From CAYTKU01 sp964550845 (GTDB lineage Bacteria; Patescibacteriota; Patescibacteriia; Magasanikbacterales; UBA922): a stretch of 9,327 bases of DNA. Positions 1 through 4,812 of this stretch are shown piece after piece. Under the pieces are notes generated by a model. That model was not told where the DNA came from, did no database searches, and worked only from the letters and a program-made list of their open reading frames with translations. Numbering within the stretch: position 1 is the first letter of the stretch; each line of letters begins with the position of its first letter. The stretch covers positions 1-9,327 of the forward strand of contig CAZKAD010000042.1 in NCBI GenBank assembly GCA_964550845.1. The letters are read 5' to 3'. A program made the translations under genes and the position numbers.

Positions 1-354
1 AAGCCCCAAACCGTCGATGAATACATCCAAAATGCTCCCAAAGAAACCCGTGCCAAACTCAAAGAGCTACGAGAGATTATTTGTAACACTGCCCCCAAAG
101 CAGAAGAAAAGATCAGCTATAGTATGCCGCACTATGTATACTTTGGACGTCTCGCGTATTTTGCTTATGCCAAGAATCATGTTGGACTCTACGTCATGCC
201 GCCAGTTATAAAAGAGCATAAAGAACTTCTCAAAGACTATGAAACTGCTATGGCAACAGTTCGTTTTCCACTTGAAAAAAAACTTCCTGTGACCCTGATA
301 AAAAAACTTATCAAAGCCGGAATGAAAAACAATGATGCAAAAAAGAAAAAATAA
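1..354 (+). CDS. DUF1801 / YdhG-like small protein, 5'-truncated
   Basis: The reading frame is open from base 1 to TAA at 352-354, giving 117 residues with the N terminus outside the window. The visible start (QTVDEYI, then TRAKLKELREII) and the later APKAEEKISYSMPHY segment match my memory of the DUF1801/YdhG fold, a small domain loosely linked to iron or stress handling in Firmicutes (family knowledge; biochemical role poorly known). The C terminus is a Lys-rich tail (NNDAKKKK). An internal ATG at codon 42 is not the start, because conserved family sequence continues upstream of it. The next gene begins 23 bp later in the same direction without a terminator between, so they may be co-transcribed. 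Family assignment is fairly sure; function is not. Confidence 0.8.
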   Translation, partial: KPQTVDEYIQNAPKETRAKLKELREIICNTAPKAEEKISYSMPHYVYFGRLAYFAYAKNHVGLYVMPPVIKEHKELLKDYETAMATVRFPLEKKLPVTLIKKLIKAGMKNNDAKKKK

Positions 355-377
355 ATTTTATTATTAATGAGAAAAAT

Positions 378-833
378 ATGCAAAAACTCCATTTTTCAAT
401 TCAAATCAATGCACCACGCGAAAAAGTCTGGGATACTATGCTCGAGGACGCGACCTATCGTCAATGGACCGCAGCATTTAATCCGGGCTCATATTATATT
501 GGGAGTTGGGAACAAGGGTCTGAAATGCGTTTTTTGGGTCCTGACCCAGAAGGGAAAGAAGGCGAGGGCGGAATGTTTAGTCGCATCAAAGAAAATCGTC
601 TTCATGAATTTATTTCCATTGAACATTTGGGAATGATCAAAGGCGGAGTGATCGATACCACGAGTGACGAAGTCAAAAAATGGACTCCTGCTTTTGAAAA
701 TTATACCTTTGGTGACAAAGACGGTGGGACAGAAATCCTCGTCGATATTGATGTGGCCGATGAATATGCTGATATGTTTAATGGGATGTGGCCGACTGCT
801 CTGAATGTTCTAAAAGAACTCTCAGAAAAATAA
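378..833 (+). CDS. SRPBCC / AHSA1-like domain protein
   Basis: This 151-residue single-domain protein opens with FSIQINAPREKVWDTML, the usual first strand and helix of START/SRPBCC proteins, followed by YRQWTAAFNPGSY. It ends with the long C-terminal helix (MFNGMWPTALNVLKELSEK) that closes the hydrophobic cavity in this fold. Length equals a typical AHSA1-like protein. Such proteins bind hydrophobic ligands or act as Hsp90 co-chaperone-like factors; the ligand cannot be told from sequence. The start at 378 places the family motif at the N terminus; an overlapping longer frame from 367 is in another phase and lacks similarity. There is no convincing SD. It lies 91 bp ahead of the exporter operon, which seems to have its own promoter. 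Confidence 0.85.
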   Translation: MQKLHFSIQINAPREKVWDTMLEDATYRQWTAAFNPGSYYIGSWEQGSEMRFLGPDPEGKEGEGGMFSRIKENRLHEFISIEHLGMIKGGVIDTTSDEVKKWTPAFENYTFGDKDGGTEILVDIDVADEYADMFNGMWPTALNVLKELSEK

Positions 834-871
834 TTTTTTATTTTTAATTGTTTATTTTTGAGGTTTTAGAC

Positions 872-905
872 CTTGATTTTTGCGTCTATTTGGAGTAAAA
901 TCAAG
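872..905 (+). promoter_or_regulatory. Promoter with overlapping 9-bp dyad ahead of the ABC exporter operon
   Basis: CTTGATTTT (872-880) and AAAATCAAG (897-905) are perfect inverted repeats separated by 16 nt. The left arm carries a -35-like TTGATT (873-878) and the right arm overlaps a -10-like TAAAAT (896-901), with exactly 17 bp between. The predicted start is near 908, giving a leader of about 17 nt before the ATG at 925. A dyad spanning both boxes suggests an operator. The alternative reading is a weak terminator for the SRPBCC gene, since a T run follows at 915-921, but that run begins 10 nt after the stem, which is far. Confidence 0.5.
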
Positions 906-924
906 CAACTCTAATTTTTTTGTT

Positions 925-1884
925 ATGAATAAAGAAGAATACGCTATAGAAGTCAAAAATTTGACCAAATCCTACGGCGAACTCAAAGTTTTGCAGGGAA
1001 TTGACCTGACAGTCAAAAAGGGGAGTATGCTCGCCCTTCTTGGACCAAACGGAGCTGGAAAAACAACGACAGTCCGCATCCTCAGTACGCTTCTCAAATA
1101 TGATGGCGGCGAAGTTCGTGTTCATGGATTTGACCTTAAAAGCGATGCCAATAAAATCCGCAATGTGATTGGTCTGACTGGTCAATATGCCGCAGTTGAC
1201 GAATACCTCAGTGGCCGCGAAAACCTTGAAATGATGGGACGCCTCTATCACCTTGGCAATGAACGAAGTAAAGCTCGTGCGCAGGAATTGCTCGCACAGT
1301 TTGATCTGGTTGAGGCAGCAAACCGCCCGGTAAAAACCTATTCGGGTGGTATGAGACGCCGACTGGACCTGGCTGCTAGTCTTGTCGCGACTCCACCAAT
1401 TATTTTTCTTGATGAACCAACCACAGGTCTAGATCCACGTAGTCGCATCACTATGTGGGAAATTATTCAAAAGCTCAAAGATGATGGTGCAACGATTCTT
1501 CTGACTACTCAGTACCTCGAAGAAGCCGACAAACTGGCAGATGAAATTGCGGTGATTGACCACGGTAAAGTGATTGCGCGCGGTACTCCAGATCAGCTCA
1601 AATCAAATGTTGGAAGTGAACGCATTGAATTTACATTTTGCTCAAAAGATGATTTTTCAAAAGCCATGGGTGTAATGAGTGGCCCTGATATGAAAAGTGA
1701 TGAAAGTAGTCGCTGCGTGAGTCTCTCGACAAGTGGAAGTGTGAGTGAAGTCAAAAAACTGCTTGATCTTCTTTCAAATAACAATATTGAAATCGACTCA
1801 TTCTCCATGCACAAACCAACACTCGATGATGTGTTCTTGCATCTGACTGGAAAAGAAGCCAGTGAAAAAGAAGAAACTAAATAA
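925..1884 (+). CDS. DrrA-type ABC transporter ATP-binding protein
   Basis: This 319-residue ATPase has all motifs in order: Walker A GPNGAGKTT (residues 40-48), Q-loop Gln87, signature YSGGM (139-143), Walker B IIFLDE (159-164) and GLD of the D-loop (168-170). TTQYLEEAD places Gln196 where most ABC ATPases have the switch His, as is usual in the DrrA (daunorubicin resistance) branch. After about residue 225 comes the DrrA-type C-terminal extension ending in PTLDDVFLHLTG. It should energise the permease encoded 7 bp downstream and export hydrophobic compounds; the real substrate is unknown. An in-frame TTG at 880 would add 15 residues, but it lies inside the predicted promoter, so 925 is preferred. 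No SD is visible. Confidence 0.93.
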   Translation: MNKEEYAIEVKNLTKSYGELKVLQGIDLTVKKGSMLALLGPNGAGKTTTVRILSTLLKYDGGEVRVHGFDLKSDANKIRNVIGLTGQYAAVDEYLSGRENLEMMGRLYHLGNERSKARAQELLAQFDLVEAANRPVKTYSGGMRRRLDLAASLVATPPIIFLDEPTTGLDPRSRITMWEIIQKLKDDGATILLTTQYLEEADKLADEIAVIDHGKVIARGTPDQLKSNVGSERIEFTFCSKDDFSKAMGVMSGPDMKSDESSRCVSLSTSGSVSEVKKLLDLLSNNNIEIDSFSMHKPTLDDVFLHLTGKEASEKEETK

Positions 1885-1891
1885 TACTTCT

Positions 1892-2692
1892 ATGAATACA
1901 CAAAATACTACAAATAATGGGTCTTCTTTCCTGCATGCTGCTGGTGACATTAAAGTCATGGTAGGACGAAGTTTGAAGCATATCTTTAAAAATTTGGATC
2001 AGCTGATGTCTCTCGCCATTCAGCCAATTATGTTCATGCTACTCTTTCGCTACGTGTTTGGTGGAGCGATCAATACGGGTGGCGTAACGTATGTTAACTT
2101 TTTGGTCGCCGGAATTTTGATTCAAATGACTGCCTTTGGTGCCAACACCACTTCTATTAGTGTTGCAGCTGATGTCAAACGTGGAATTATCGACCGCTTC
2201 AAATCACTCCCAATTATGAGTTCTGCGGTGATGATTGGACACGTGACTGCCGATCTTGTACGCAATACGATTTCGTCGATTGTTCTGATTGCGGTTGCCT
2301 TTCTGGTTGGATTTCGTCCAGAAGCAAACTTTTTTGAATGGCTTATGATTTGGGGAATTGTGCTTCTTTTTACCTTTGCATTTTCATGGTTTTCTGCTGT
2401 TCTTGGACTTCTTGCCAAAAGTGTAGAAGCGGTGCAATGGATGGGATTTTTGTTTGTTTTCCCTCTCACTTTTGCCAGTTCTGCCTTTGTTCCAACGGAT
2501 GGTATGCCAAAATATCTTCGTATCTTTGCGGAAAATCAACCGATCACTCATGTGATTGAAGCAGTGCGTGCCCTCATGGTCGGAGCACCCGTTGGCAATC
2601 ATATTTTTTGGTCTGTAGTCTGGTGTGTTGGTCTAACTGTCGTCTGTATTCCTCTCGCTGGTTATCTTTTTCGAAATAAAGTGAGTCAATAA
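1892..2692 (+). CDS. DrrB-type ABC-2 permease
   Basis: This 266-residue membrane protein has about six hydrophobic spans (roughly residues 38-56, 68-88, 112-139, 146-170, 183-202 and 239-259). Family signs are the cytoplasmic segment VKRGIIDRFKSLPI after span 2 and the ABC-2 signature region FPLTFASSAFVP followed by LRIFAENQPITH and IEAVRALM. It is the membrane half of the exporter and pairs with the ATPase ending 7 bp upstream; translational coupling is likely. A GTG at 1862 in frame would overlap the ATPase and add ten Lys/Asn-rich residues; the ATG at 1892 is favoured. Transcription should stop at the strong terminator just downstream. Confidence 0.92.
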   Translation: MNTQNTTNNGSSFLHAAGDIKVMVGRSLKHIFKNLDQLMSLAIQPIMFMLLFRYVFGGAINTGGVTYVNFLVAGILIQMTAFGANTTSISVAADVKRGIIDRFKSLPIMSSAVMIGHVTADLVRNTISSIVLIAVAFLVGFRPEANFFEWLMIWGIVLLFTFAFSWFSAVLGLLAKSVEAVQWMGFLFVFPLTFASSAFVPTDGMPKYLRIFAENQPITHVIEAVRALMVGAPVGNHIFWSVVWCVGLTVVCIPLAGYLFRNKVSQ

Positions 2693-2713
2693 AAATTAGA
2701 TTTTTTAGAGGAT

Positions 2714-2750
2714 AAATGTGGATATAAATAAGTATCCACATTTTTTATTT
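2714..2750 (+). terminator. Intrinsic terminator of the ABC exporter operon
   Basis: A perfect 11-bp stem (AAATGTGGATA at 2714-2724 with TATCCACATTT at 2733-2743) encloses an 8-nt loop. The right arm runs straight into TTTTTTATTTT. It begins 22 bp after the permease stop codon. Confidence 0.88.
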
Positions 2751-2772
2751 TACAAGTAGATTTCTTTATAGT
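2744..2772 (+). promoter_or_regulatory. Weak candidate promoter of the small GC-rich transcript
   Basis: TATAGT at 2767-2772 is a good -10 box, but the -35 position at 17-bp spacing (2744-2749) reads only TTTATT and overlaps the preceding T tract. Transcription would start near 2779, just before the structured segment and the 24-codon ORF. Confidence 0.4.
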
Positions 2773-2810
2773 ACTCTGTAGGTACACCCTGACCGAGAAA
2801 GGAGGTCAAC

Positions 2811-2885
2811 ATGTACGTGCGCATTGCGAATTGCCCCGTTTGCGGGGAGCCCTGGTGTAGCAACCCGCAGCATCAGCGCAAGTGA
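2811..2885 (+). CDS. 24-residue Cys/His mini-protein, zinc-knuckle-like spacing
   Basis: An ATG follows a perfect SD (AAAGGAGG, 2798-2805) at ideal distance, the best ribosome site in the window. The product has C8, C11, C16 and H21, i.e. C-x2-C-x4-C-x4-H, the spacing of the zinc knuckle (C-x2-C-x4-H-x4-C) with the last two ligands exchanged. The core reads NCPVCGEPWC. 44 of its 72 coding bases are G or C (61%), far above its surroundings. It ends in TGA, unlike the larger genes here. The SD is half buried in a TGACC/GGTCA hairpin (2790-2808), which could regulate initiation. A small metal- or nucleic-acid-binding peptide is plausible; chance cannot be excluded for so short an ORF. Confidence 0.5.
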   Translation: MYVRIANCPVCGEPWCSNPQHQRK

Positions 2886-2924
2886 AGCACAAGGGCCACA
2901 ACATGACAAGAAAGGAGGGCCCAT

Positions 2925-2959
2925 AAAAGCTTATCAATATTTGGTAGGCTTTTTGTTTT
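2925..2959 (+). terminator. Intrinsic terminator of the small transcript
   Basis: AAAAGCTTATCAA (2925-2937) pairs with TTGGTAGGCTTTT (2941-2953) over 13 positions as RNA, including two G-U pairs, around a 3-nt loop. A TTTTTGTTTT tract (2950-2959) follows. It insulates the small unit from the MerR gene. Confidence 0.8.
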
Positions 2960-2983
2960 GGGGATAAACAGCTTATTTTTTGC

Positions 2984-3014
2984 TTGACTCTCACGTTACG
3001 GTATAGTTTACTAT
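2984..3014 (+). promoter_or_regulatory. MerR-type promoter with 19-bp spacer
   Basis: TTGACT (2984-2989) and TACTAT (3009-3014) are separated by 19 bp instead of the usual 17, the hallmark of promoters untwisted by MerR-family activators. The spacer holds CTCACGTTACGG with the small dyad CGT-T-ACG, resembling operators I recall for TipA/Mta-like regulators. An additional dyad TATAG-TTTA-CTATA (3002-3015) overlaps the -10. Transcription should start about 15 nt before the ATG at 3036. Autoregulation by the MerR protein is the simplest reading. Confidence 0.65.
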
Positions 3015-3035
3015 AGAATTCAAAGACACAACGTT

Positions 3036-3782
3036 ATGTCCTATACCGTCAATCAACTGGCGCAGCTCGCGTGTATCAGTGTCCGGACGCTTCATTATTA
3101 TGATGAGATTGGGCTCCTGGTGCCTTCGACTATTGCCAAAAATGGCTATCGACACTACGAAGACAAAGAACTGATTCGTTTGCAACAGATTCTGTTTTTT
3201 CGTGAACTTGATTTTCCACTCGAGGAAATCAAACGCATGCTTGATCGCCCAGATTTTCAAGTGGTCGAAGCCCTCCGATCTCACAAAAGATTGATCAAGC
3301 TCAAACGCGAACGGTTGGACGGCCTGATTCACACTATAGATAAAACCATAAAACGTATGAACAACCATCAAAAAATCAAGACAGAAGAACTCTATGATGC
3401 TTTCAAAGATGATGATGTAAAACAGTATCAAGAAGAAGTCAAAAACCGCTGGGGTAATACTGATGCGTATAAACAAAGCCAAGCCAAAGTCAGTAAAATG
3501 ACCAAAGCCCAAATGGAAGAACTCAAAAAGAAAGGCAAAGAACATACACAGGCAATTGCAGATAACATGCATAAAGGTGTTGATCATCCCGATGTCCAGG
3601 CACTCATCAAAAAAAGTCATGACGGAGTTAACTTTTTTTATGAGTGTTCAATAGAAATGTTTCGTAGTCTCGGCCAGATGTACGTGGATGATCCTCGTTT
3701 TACAGTCTATTATGAAAAGTTTGCACCAGGGCTGGCTGTTTTTATGCGAGATGCTATTGATTATTACTGTGATCAAAAATAG
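3036..3782 (+). CDS. TipA-like MerR-family transcriptional regulator
   Basis: This 248-residue protein starts with a MerR winged-helix domain (residues 1-70): YTVNQLAQLACISVRTLHYY, DEIGLLVP, then NGYRHYEDKELIRLQQI. A helix (about 75-112) forms the dimer coiled coil. Residues 130-245 match a TipAS-like ligand domain (NRWGNTDAYKQS, TKAQMEEL and a helical C-terminal part with FYECSIEMFRSLGQMYVDDP). In TipAL and Mta relatives this domain senses drugs and the protein activates its own promoter and exporters. Here the gene lies behind a drug-type ABC exporter and has a 19-bp-spacer promoter, supporting a drug-response role. The leader is short and has no SD. The stop is TAG, the only one among the larger genes. 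Confidence 0.93.
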   Translation: MSYTVNQLAQLACISVRTLHYYDEIGLLVPSTIAKNGYRHYEDKELIRLQQILFFRELDFPLEEIKRMLDRPDFQVVEALRSHKRLIKLKRERLDGLIHTIDKTIKRMNNHQKIKTEELYDAFKDDDVKQYQEEVKNRWGNTDAYKQSQAKVSKMTKAQMEELKKKGKEHTQAIADNMHKGVDHPDVQALIKKSHDGVNFFYECSIEMFRSLGQMYVDDPRFTVYYEKFAPGLAVFMRDAIDYYCDQK

Positions 3783-3818
3783 AACTTGGCTAGGCGCAGG
3801 TATAAAGAGGAAATTTGC

Positions 3819-3847
3819 TTGACACACACGCTAAACAGGAGTACGGT
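3819..3847 (+). promoter_or_regulatory. Promoter of a second small transcription unit
   Basis: TTGACA (3819-3824, perfect -35) is followed after 17 bp by TACGGT (3842-3847, matching T-A and the final T). The predicted start is near 3854. A terminator ends the unit at 4034, so the transcript would be about 180 nt long. Confidence 0.5.
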
Positions 3848-3923
3848 GAATATGAAGCTTATTCAGCTGTATCAATTATAAGTTCGGCCGGACTCATGAT
3901 TCTGCAGACTAACGATATATTCT

Positions 3924-3983
3924 ATGTCAGACGATACAAAGAAGCCGGATGAAGTTGTAAAGCCAGAAGAAAAAAAAGCATAG
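3924..3983 (+). CDS. Possible 19-residue charged peptide
   Basis: This is the most plausible ORF in the 180-nt unit between the promoter at 3819 and the terminator at 4001. It starts MSDDTKK and ends PEEKKA, with 11 charged residues of 19. There is no SD, but most genes here lack one. The rest of 3783-4000 holds only a 14-nt near-palindrome around CGGCCG (3881-3894). The unit could equally be non-coding. Confidence 0.3.
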   Translation: MSDDTKKPDEVVKPEEKKA

Positions 3984-4000
3984 CCTTTATATACAACTGG

Positions 4001-4034
4001 AAAAATAATGGATTTACCTCCATTATTTTTTTTT
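4001..4034 (+). terminator. Intrinsic terminator of the second small unit
   Basis: A perfect 12-bp stem (AAAAATAATGGA at 4001-4012 with TCCATTATTTTT at 4019-4030), 6-nt loop, and a run of nine T from 4026 to 4034. One of the strongest terminators in the window. Confidence 0.88.
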
Positions 4035-4052
4035 GGACATCTGTTTTAATAA

Positions 4053-4061
4053 TTATCCACA
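4053..4061 (+). promoter_or_regulatory. DnaA-box consensus nonamer
   Basis: TTATCCACA is a perfect match to the classical DnaA box. It sits 54 bp upstream of the lexA -35 box, next to an AT-rich tandem repeat. A single box can occur by chance, and no dnaA, dnaN or rpmH gene is nearby. Confidence 0.35.
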
Positions 4062-4068
4062 GGTCTCG

Positions 4069-4090
4069 ATAAAAATTTTATAAAAATTTT
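4069..4090 (+). repeat. Two tandem 11-bp A-tract repeats
   Basis: ATAAAAATTTT occurs twice back to back (4069-4079, 4080-4090). An 11-bp period is close to one helical turn, so the A-tracts are phased and probably bend DNA, or act as an UP-like element for the lexA promoter 25 bp downstream. Confidence 0.6.
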
Positions 4091-4095
4091 ATTTT

Positions 4096-4113
4096 TTCTC
4101 TAAACAAAGAGAA
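4096..4113 (+). promoter_or_regulatory. Inverted repeat TTCTCT-N6-AGAGAA upstream of lexA
   Basis: A perfect 6-bp inverted repeat ending one base before the -35 box. It contains the GAGAA/TTCTC half-sites of the two downstream lexA operators but in outward orientation, so it may be an auxiliary repressor site. Confidence 0.4.
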
Positions 4114-4114
4114 C

Positions 4115-4143
4115 TTGACAGGAGAATAAACATTCTCTATAAT
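4115..4143 (+). promoter_or_regulatory. Consensus lexA promoter with embedded operator O1
   Basis: TTGACA (4115-4120), 17-bp spacer and TATAAT (4138-4143) are all perfect consensus. The spacer is almost entirely the perfect dyad GAGAATAAACATTCTC (4122-4137), so bound repressor would block polymerase directly. Predicted start is near 4150. Confidence 0.88.
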
Positions 4144-4150
4144 AAGAAAA

Positions 4151-4166
4151 GAGAATAAATATTCTT
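4151..4166 (+). promoter_or_regulatory. Second LexA-type operator O2
   Basis: GAGAATAAATATTCTT repeats the O1 dyad with one outer mismatch, centred 29 bp downstream of O1 at the start of the transcript. Two near-identical dyads on one promoter argue for autorepression by the adjacent LexA-like protein. Confidence 0.75.
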
Positions 4167-4174
4167 CGGCTCAT

Positions 4175-4756
4175 ATGACACAAAATCTTTACGAACAACG
4201 CAAAGAACAACTCTTGGATTATTATCGAGACAATAAACGCCTGCCATCATATACTGAACTGGCAGAAGTGTTTGGAGTGAAATCTACTGGATCACTGTAC
4301 AATTATGTAGAGAAGTTTATTGAAGAGGGACTGATTGTTAAAAGTGAAAATGGTAATCTCATTCCCACTCCCAAGCTCTATGGCGTACGCATACTCGGAA
4401 CGATTCAGGCTGGGTTTCCGACTCTGGCCGAAGAACAAGTTGTTGATGCCGTTTGTCTCAATGATCTTTTGATTCATGACCCGAGTTCTACGTATCTCCT
4501 CAAAGTCGATGGTGATTCAATGCAAGACGTTGGCGTGATGCGCGGTGACATGGTGATTGTCAATCGGTCCGTCAGTCCGCGAACAGGAGATATGGTTGTA
4601 GCTGAAATCGACCATGAATGGACGCTCAAATTCTTGATGAAAAAGGGAAGTCAAATGTTTTTGCGAGCTGCCAACAAAAAATATCCAGATTTGTATCCAA
4701 AACAGCAGTTGAGGGTCGGAGGAGTAGTTACTGGAGTGGTGAGGAAGTTTATTTAA
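4175..4756 (+). CDS. lexA: LexA-like SOS repressor, S24 self-cleaving
   Basis: This 193-residue protein has an N-terminal winged helix (about residues 5-65; LPSYTELAEVFGV, then STGSLYNYVEKFIEEGLI) and a C-terminal S24 peptidase domain. The autocleavage site is Ala79-Gly80 (TIQAGFP), the nucleophile Ser115 (VDGDSM) and the general base Lys152 (EWTLKF). The cleavage-to-Ser and Ser-to-Lys spacings (36 and 37) match E. coli LexA (about 35 and 37). It should repress its own gene and DNA-repair genes until activated RecA triggers cleavage. The recognition region differs from classical LexA, consistent with the unusual operator. No SD precedes the ATG, and the predicted leader is only about 25 nt. 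A phage-type repressor is possible, but the paired operators and full catalytic set favour LexA. Confidence 0.9.
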   Translation: MTQNLYEQRKEQLLDYYRDNKRLPSYTELAEVFGVKSTGSLYNYVEKFIEEGLIVKSENGNLIPTPKLYGVRILGTIQAGFPTLAEEQVVDAVCLNDLLIHDPSSTYLLKVDGDSMQDVGVMRGDMVIVNRSVSPRTGDMVVAEIDHEWTLKFLMKKGSQMFLRAANKKYPDLYPKQQLRVGGVVTGVVRKFI

Positions 4757-4778
4757 GGTGCTGTTTTGTCTGCATTCC

Positions 4779-4812
4779 AAAGAAGGTCTATACAACCTTC
4801 TTTGTTATTTTT
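4779..4812 (+). terminator. Intrinsic terminator of lexA
   Basis: A perfect 9-bp stem (AAAGAAGGT at 4779-4787 with ACCTTCTTT at 4795-4803), 7-nt loop, then GTTATTTTT. The T tract overlaps the last codons of the convergent gene ending at 4805. In the reverse direction the stem is followed by GGAATGC, so it should work only for lexA; no separate terminator for the minus-strand operon was seen. Confidence 0.8.

Larger units (their letters stand above)
2779..2959 (+). ncRNA. Candidate structured small transcript (carries the 24-codon ORF)
   Basis: Between a -10 box and an intrinsic terminator lies a GC-rich segment with several short perfect complements. These are TACACC/GGTGTA (2783-2788 with 2854-2859), TGACC/GGTCA (2790-2794 with 2804-2808), CCCCG/CGGGG with a 4-nt loop (2834-2838 with 2843-2847), and GGGCC/GGCCC (2893-2897 with 2918-2922). 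Competing pairings also exist, such as TGCGGG with CCCGCA (2841-2846 with 2864-2869). AAAGGAGG occurs twice, at 2798-2805 and 2911-2918, each time inside a potential stem-loop; only the first has a start codon behind it. I do not recognise a known RNA family. It could be a small mRNA with a regulated ribosome site or a true regulatory RNA. Confidence 0.4.

Noticed and set aside
880..924. TTG start giving a 334-residue ABC ATPase
   Set aside because: The extra 15 residues are not family-like, and the TTG overlaps the predicted promoter upstream of the transcription start.
2717..2741. Inverted DnaA-box-like sequences (TGTGGATA and TATCCACA)
   Set aside because: They are the two arms of a clear terminator stem, and each differs from the DnaA consensus nonamer.
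2779..2922. CsrA-sequestering RNA (GGA motifs in hairpin loops)
   Set aside because: GGA occurs in two potential loops, but there are too few sites and no csrA gene in the window; kept only as a remote idea.
2903..2926. Seven-codon ORF (MTRKEGP) in the GC-rich small unit
   Set aside because: No SD of its own and too short to judge; the AAAGGAGG lies inside it rather than before it.
3852..3881. Nine-codon ORF (MKLIQLYQL) with AGGAG upstream
   Set aside because: It starts upstream of or at the transcription start predicted from the promoter at 3819-3847, and the AGGAG lies between the promoter boxes; no other promoter was found for it.
4035..4114. Replication origin
   Set aside because: Only one perfect DnaA box, no cluster, and no dnaA, dnaN, rpmH or gyrase gene nearby.
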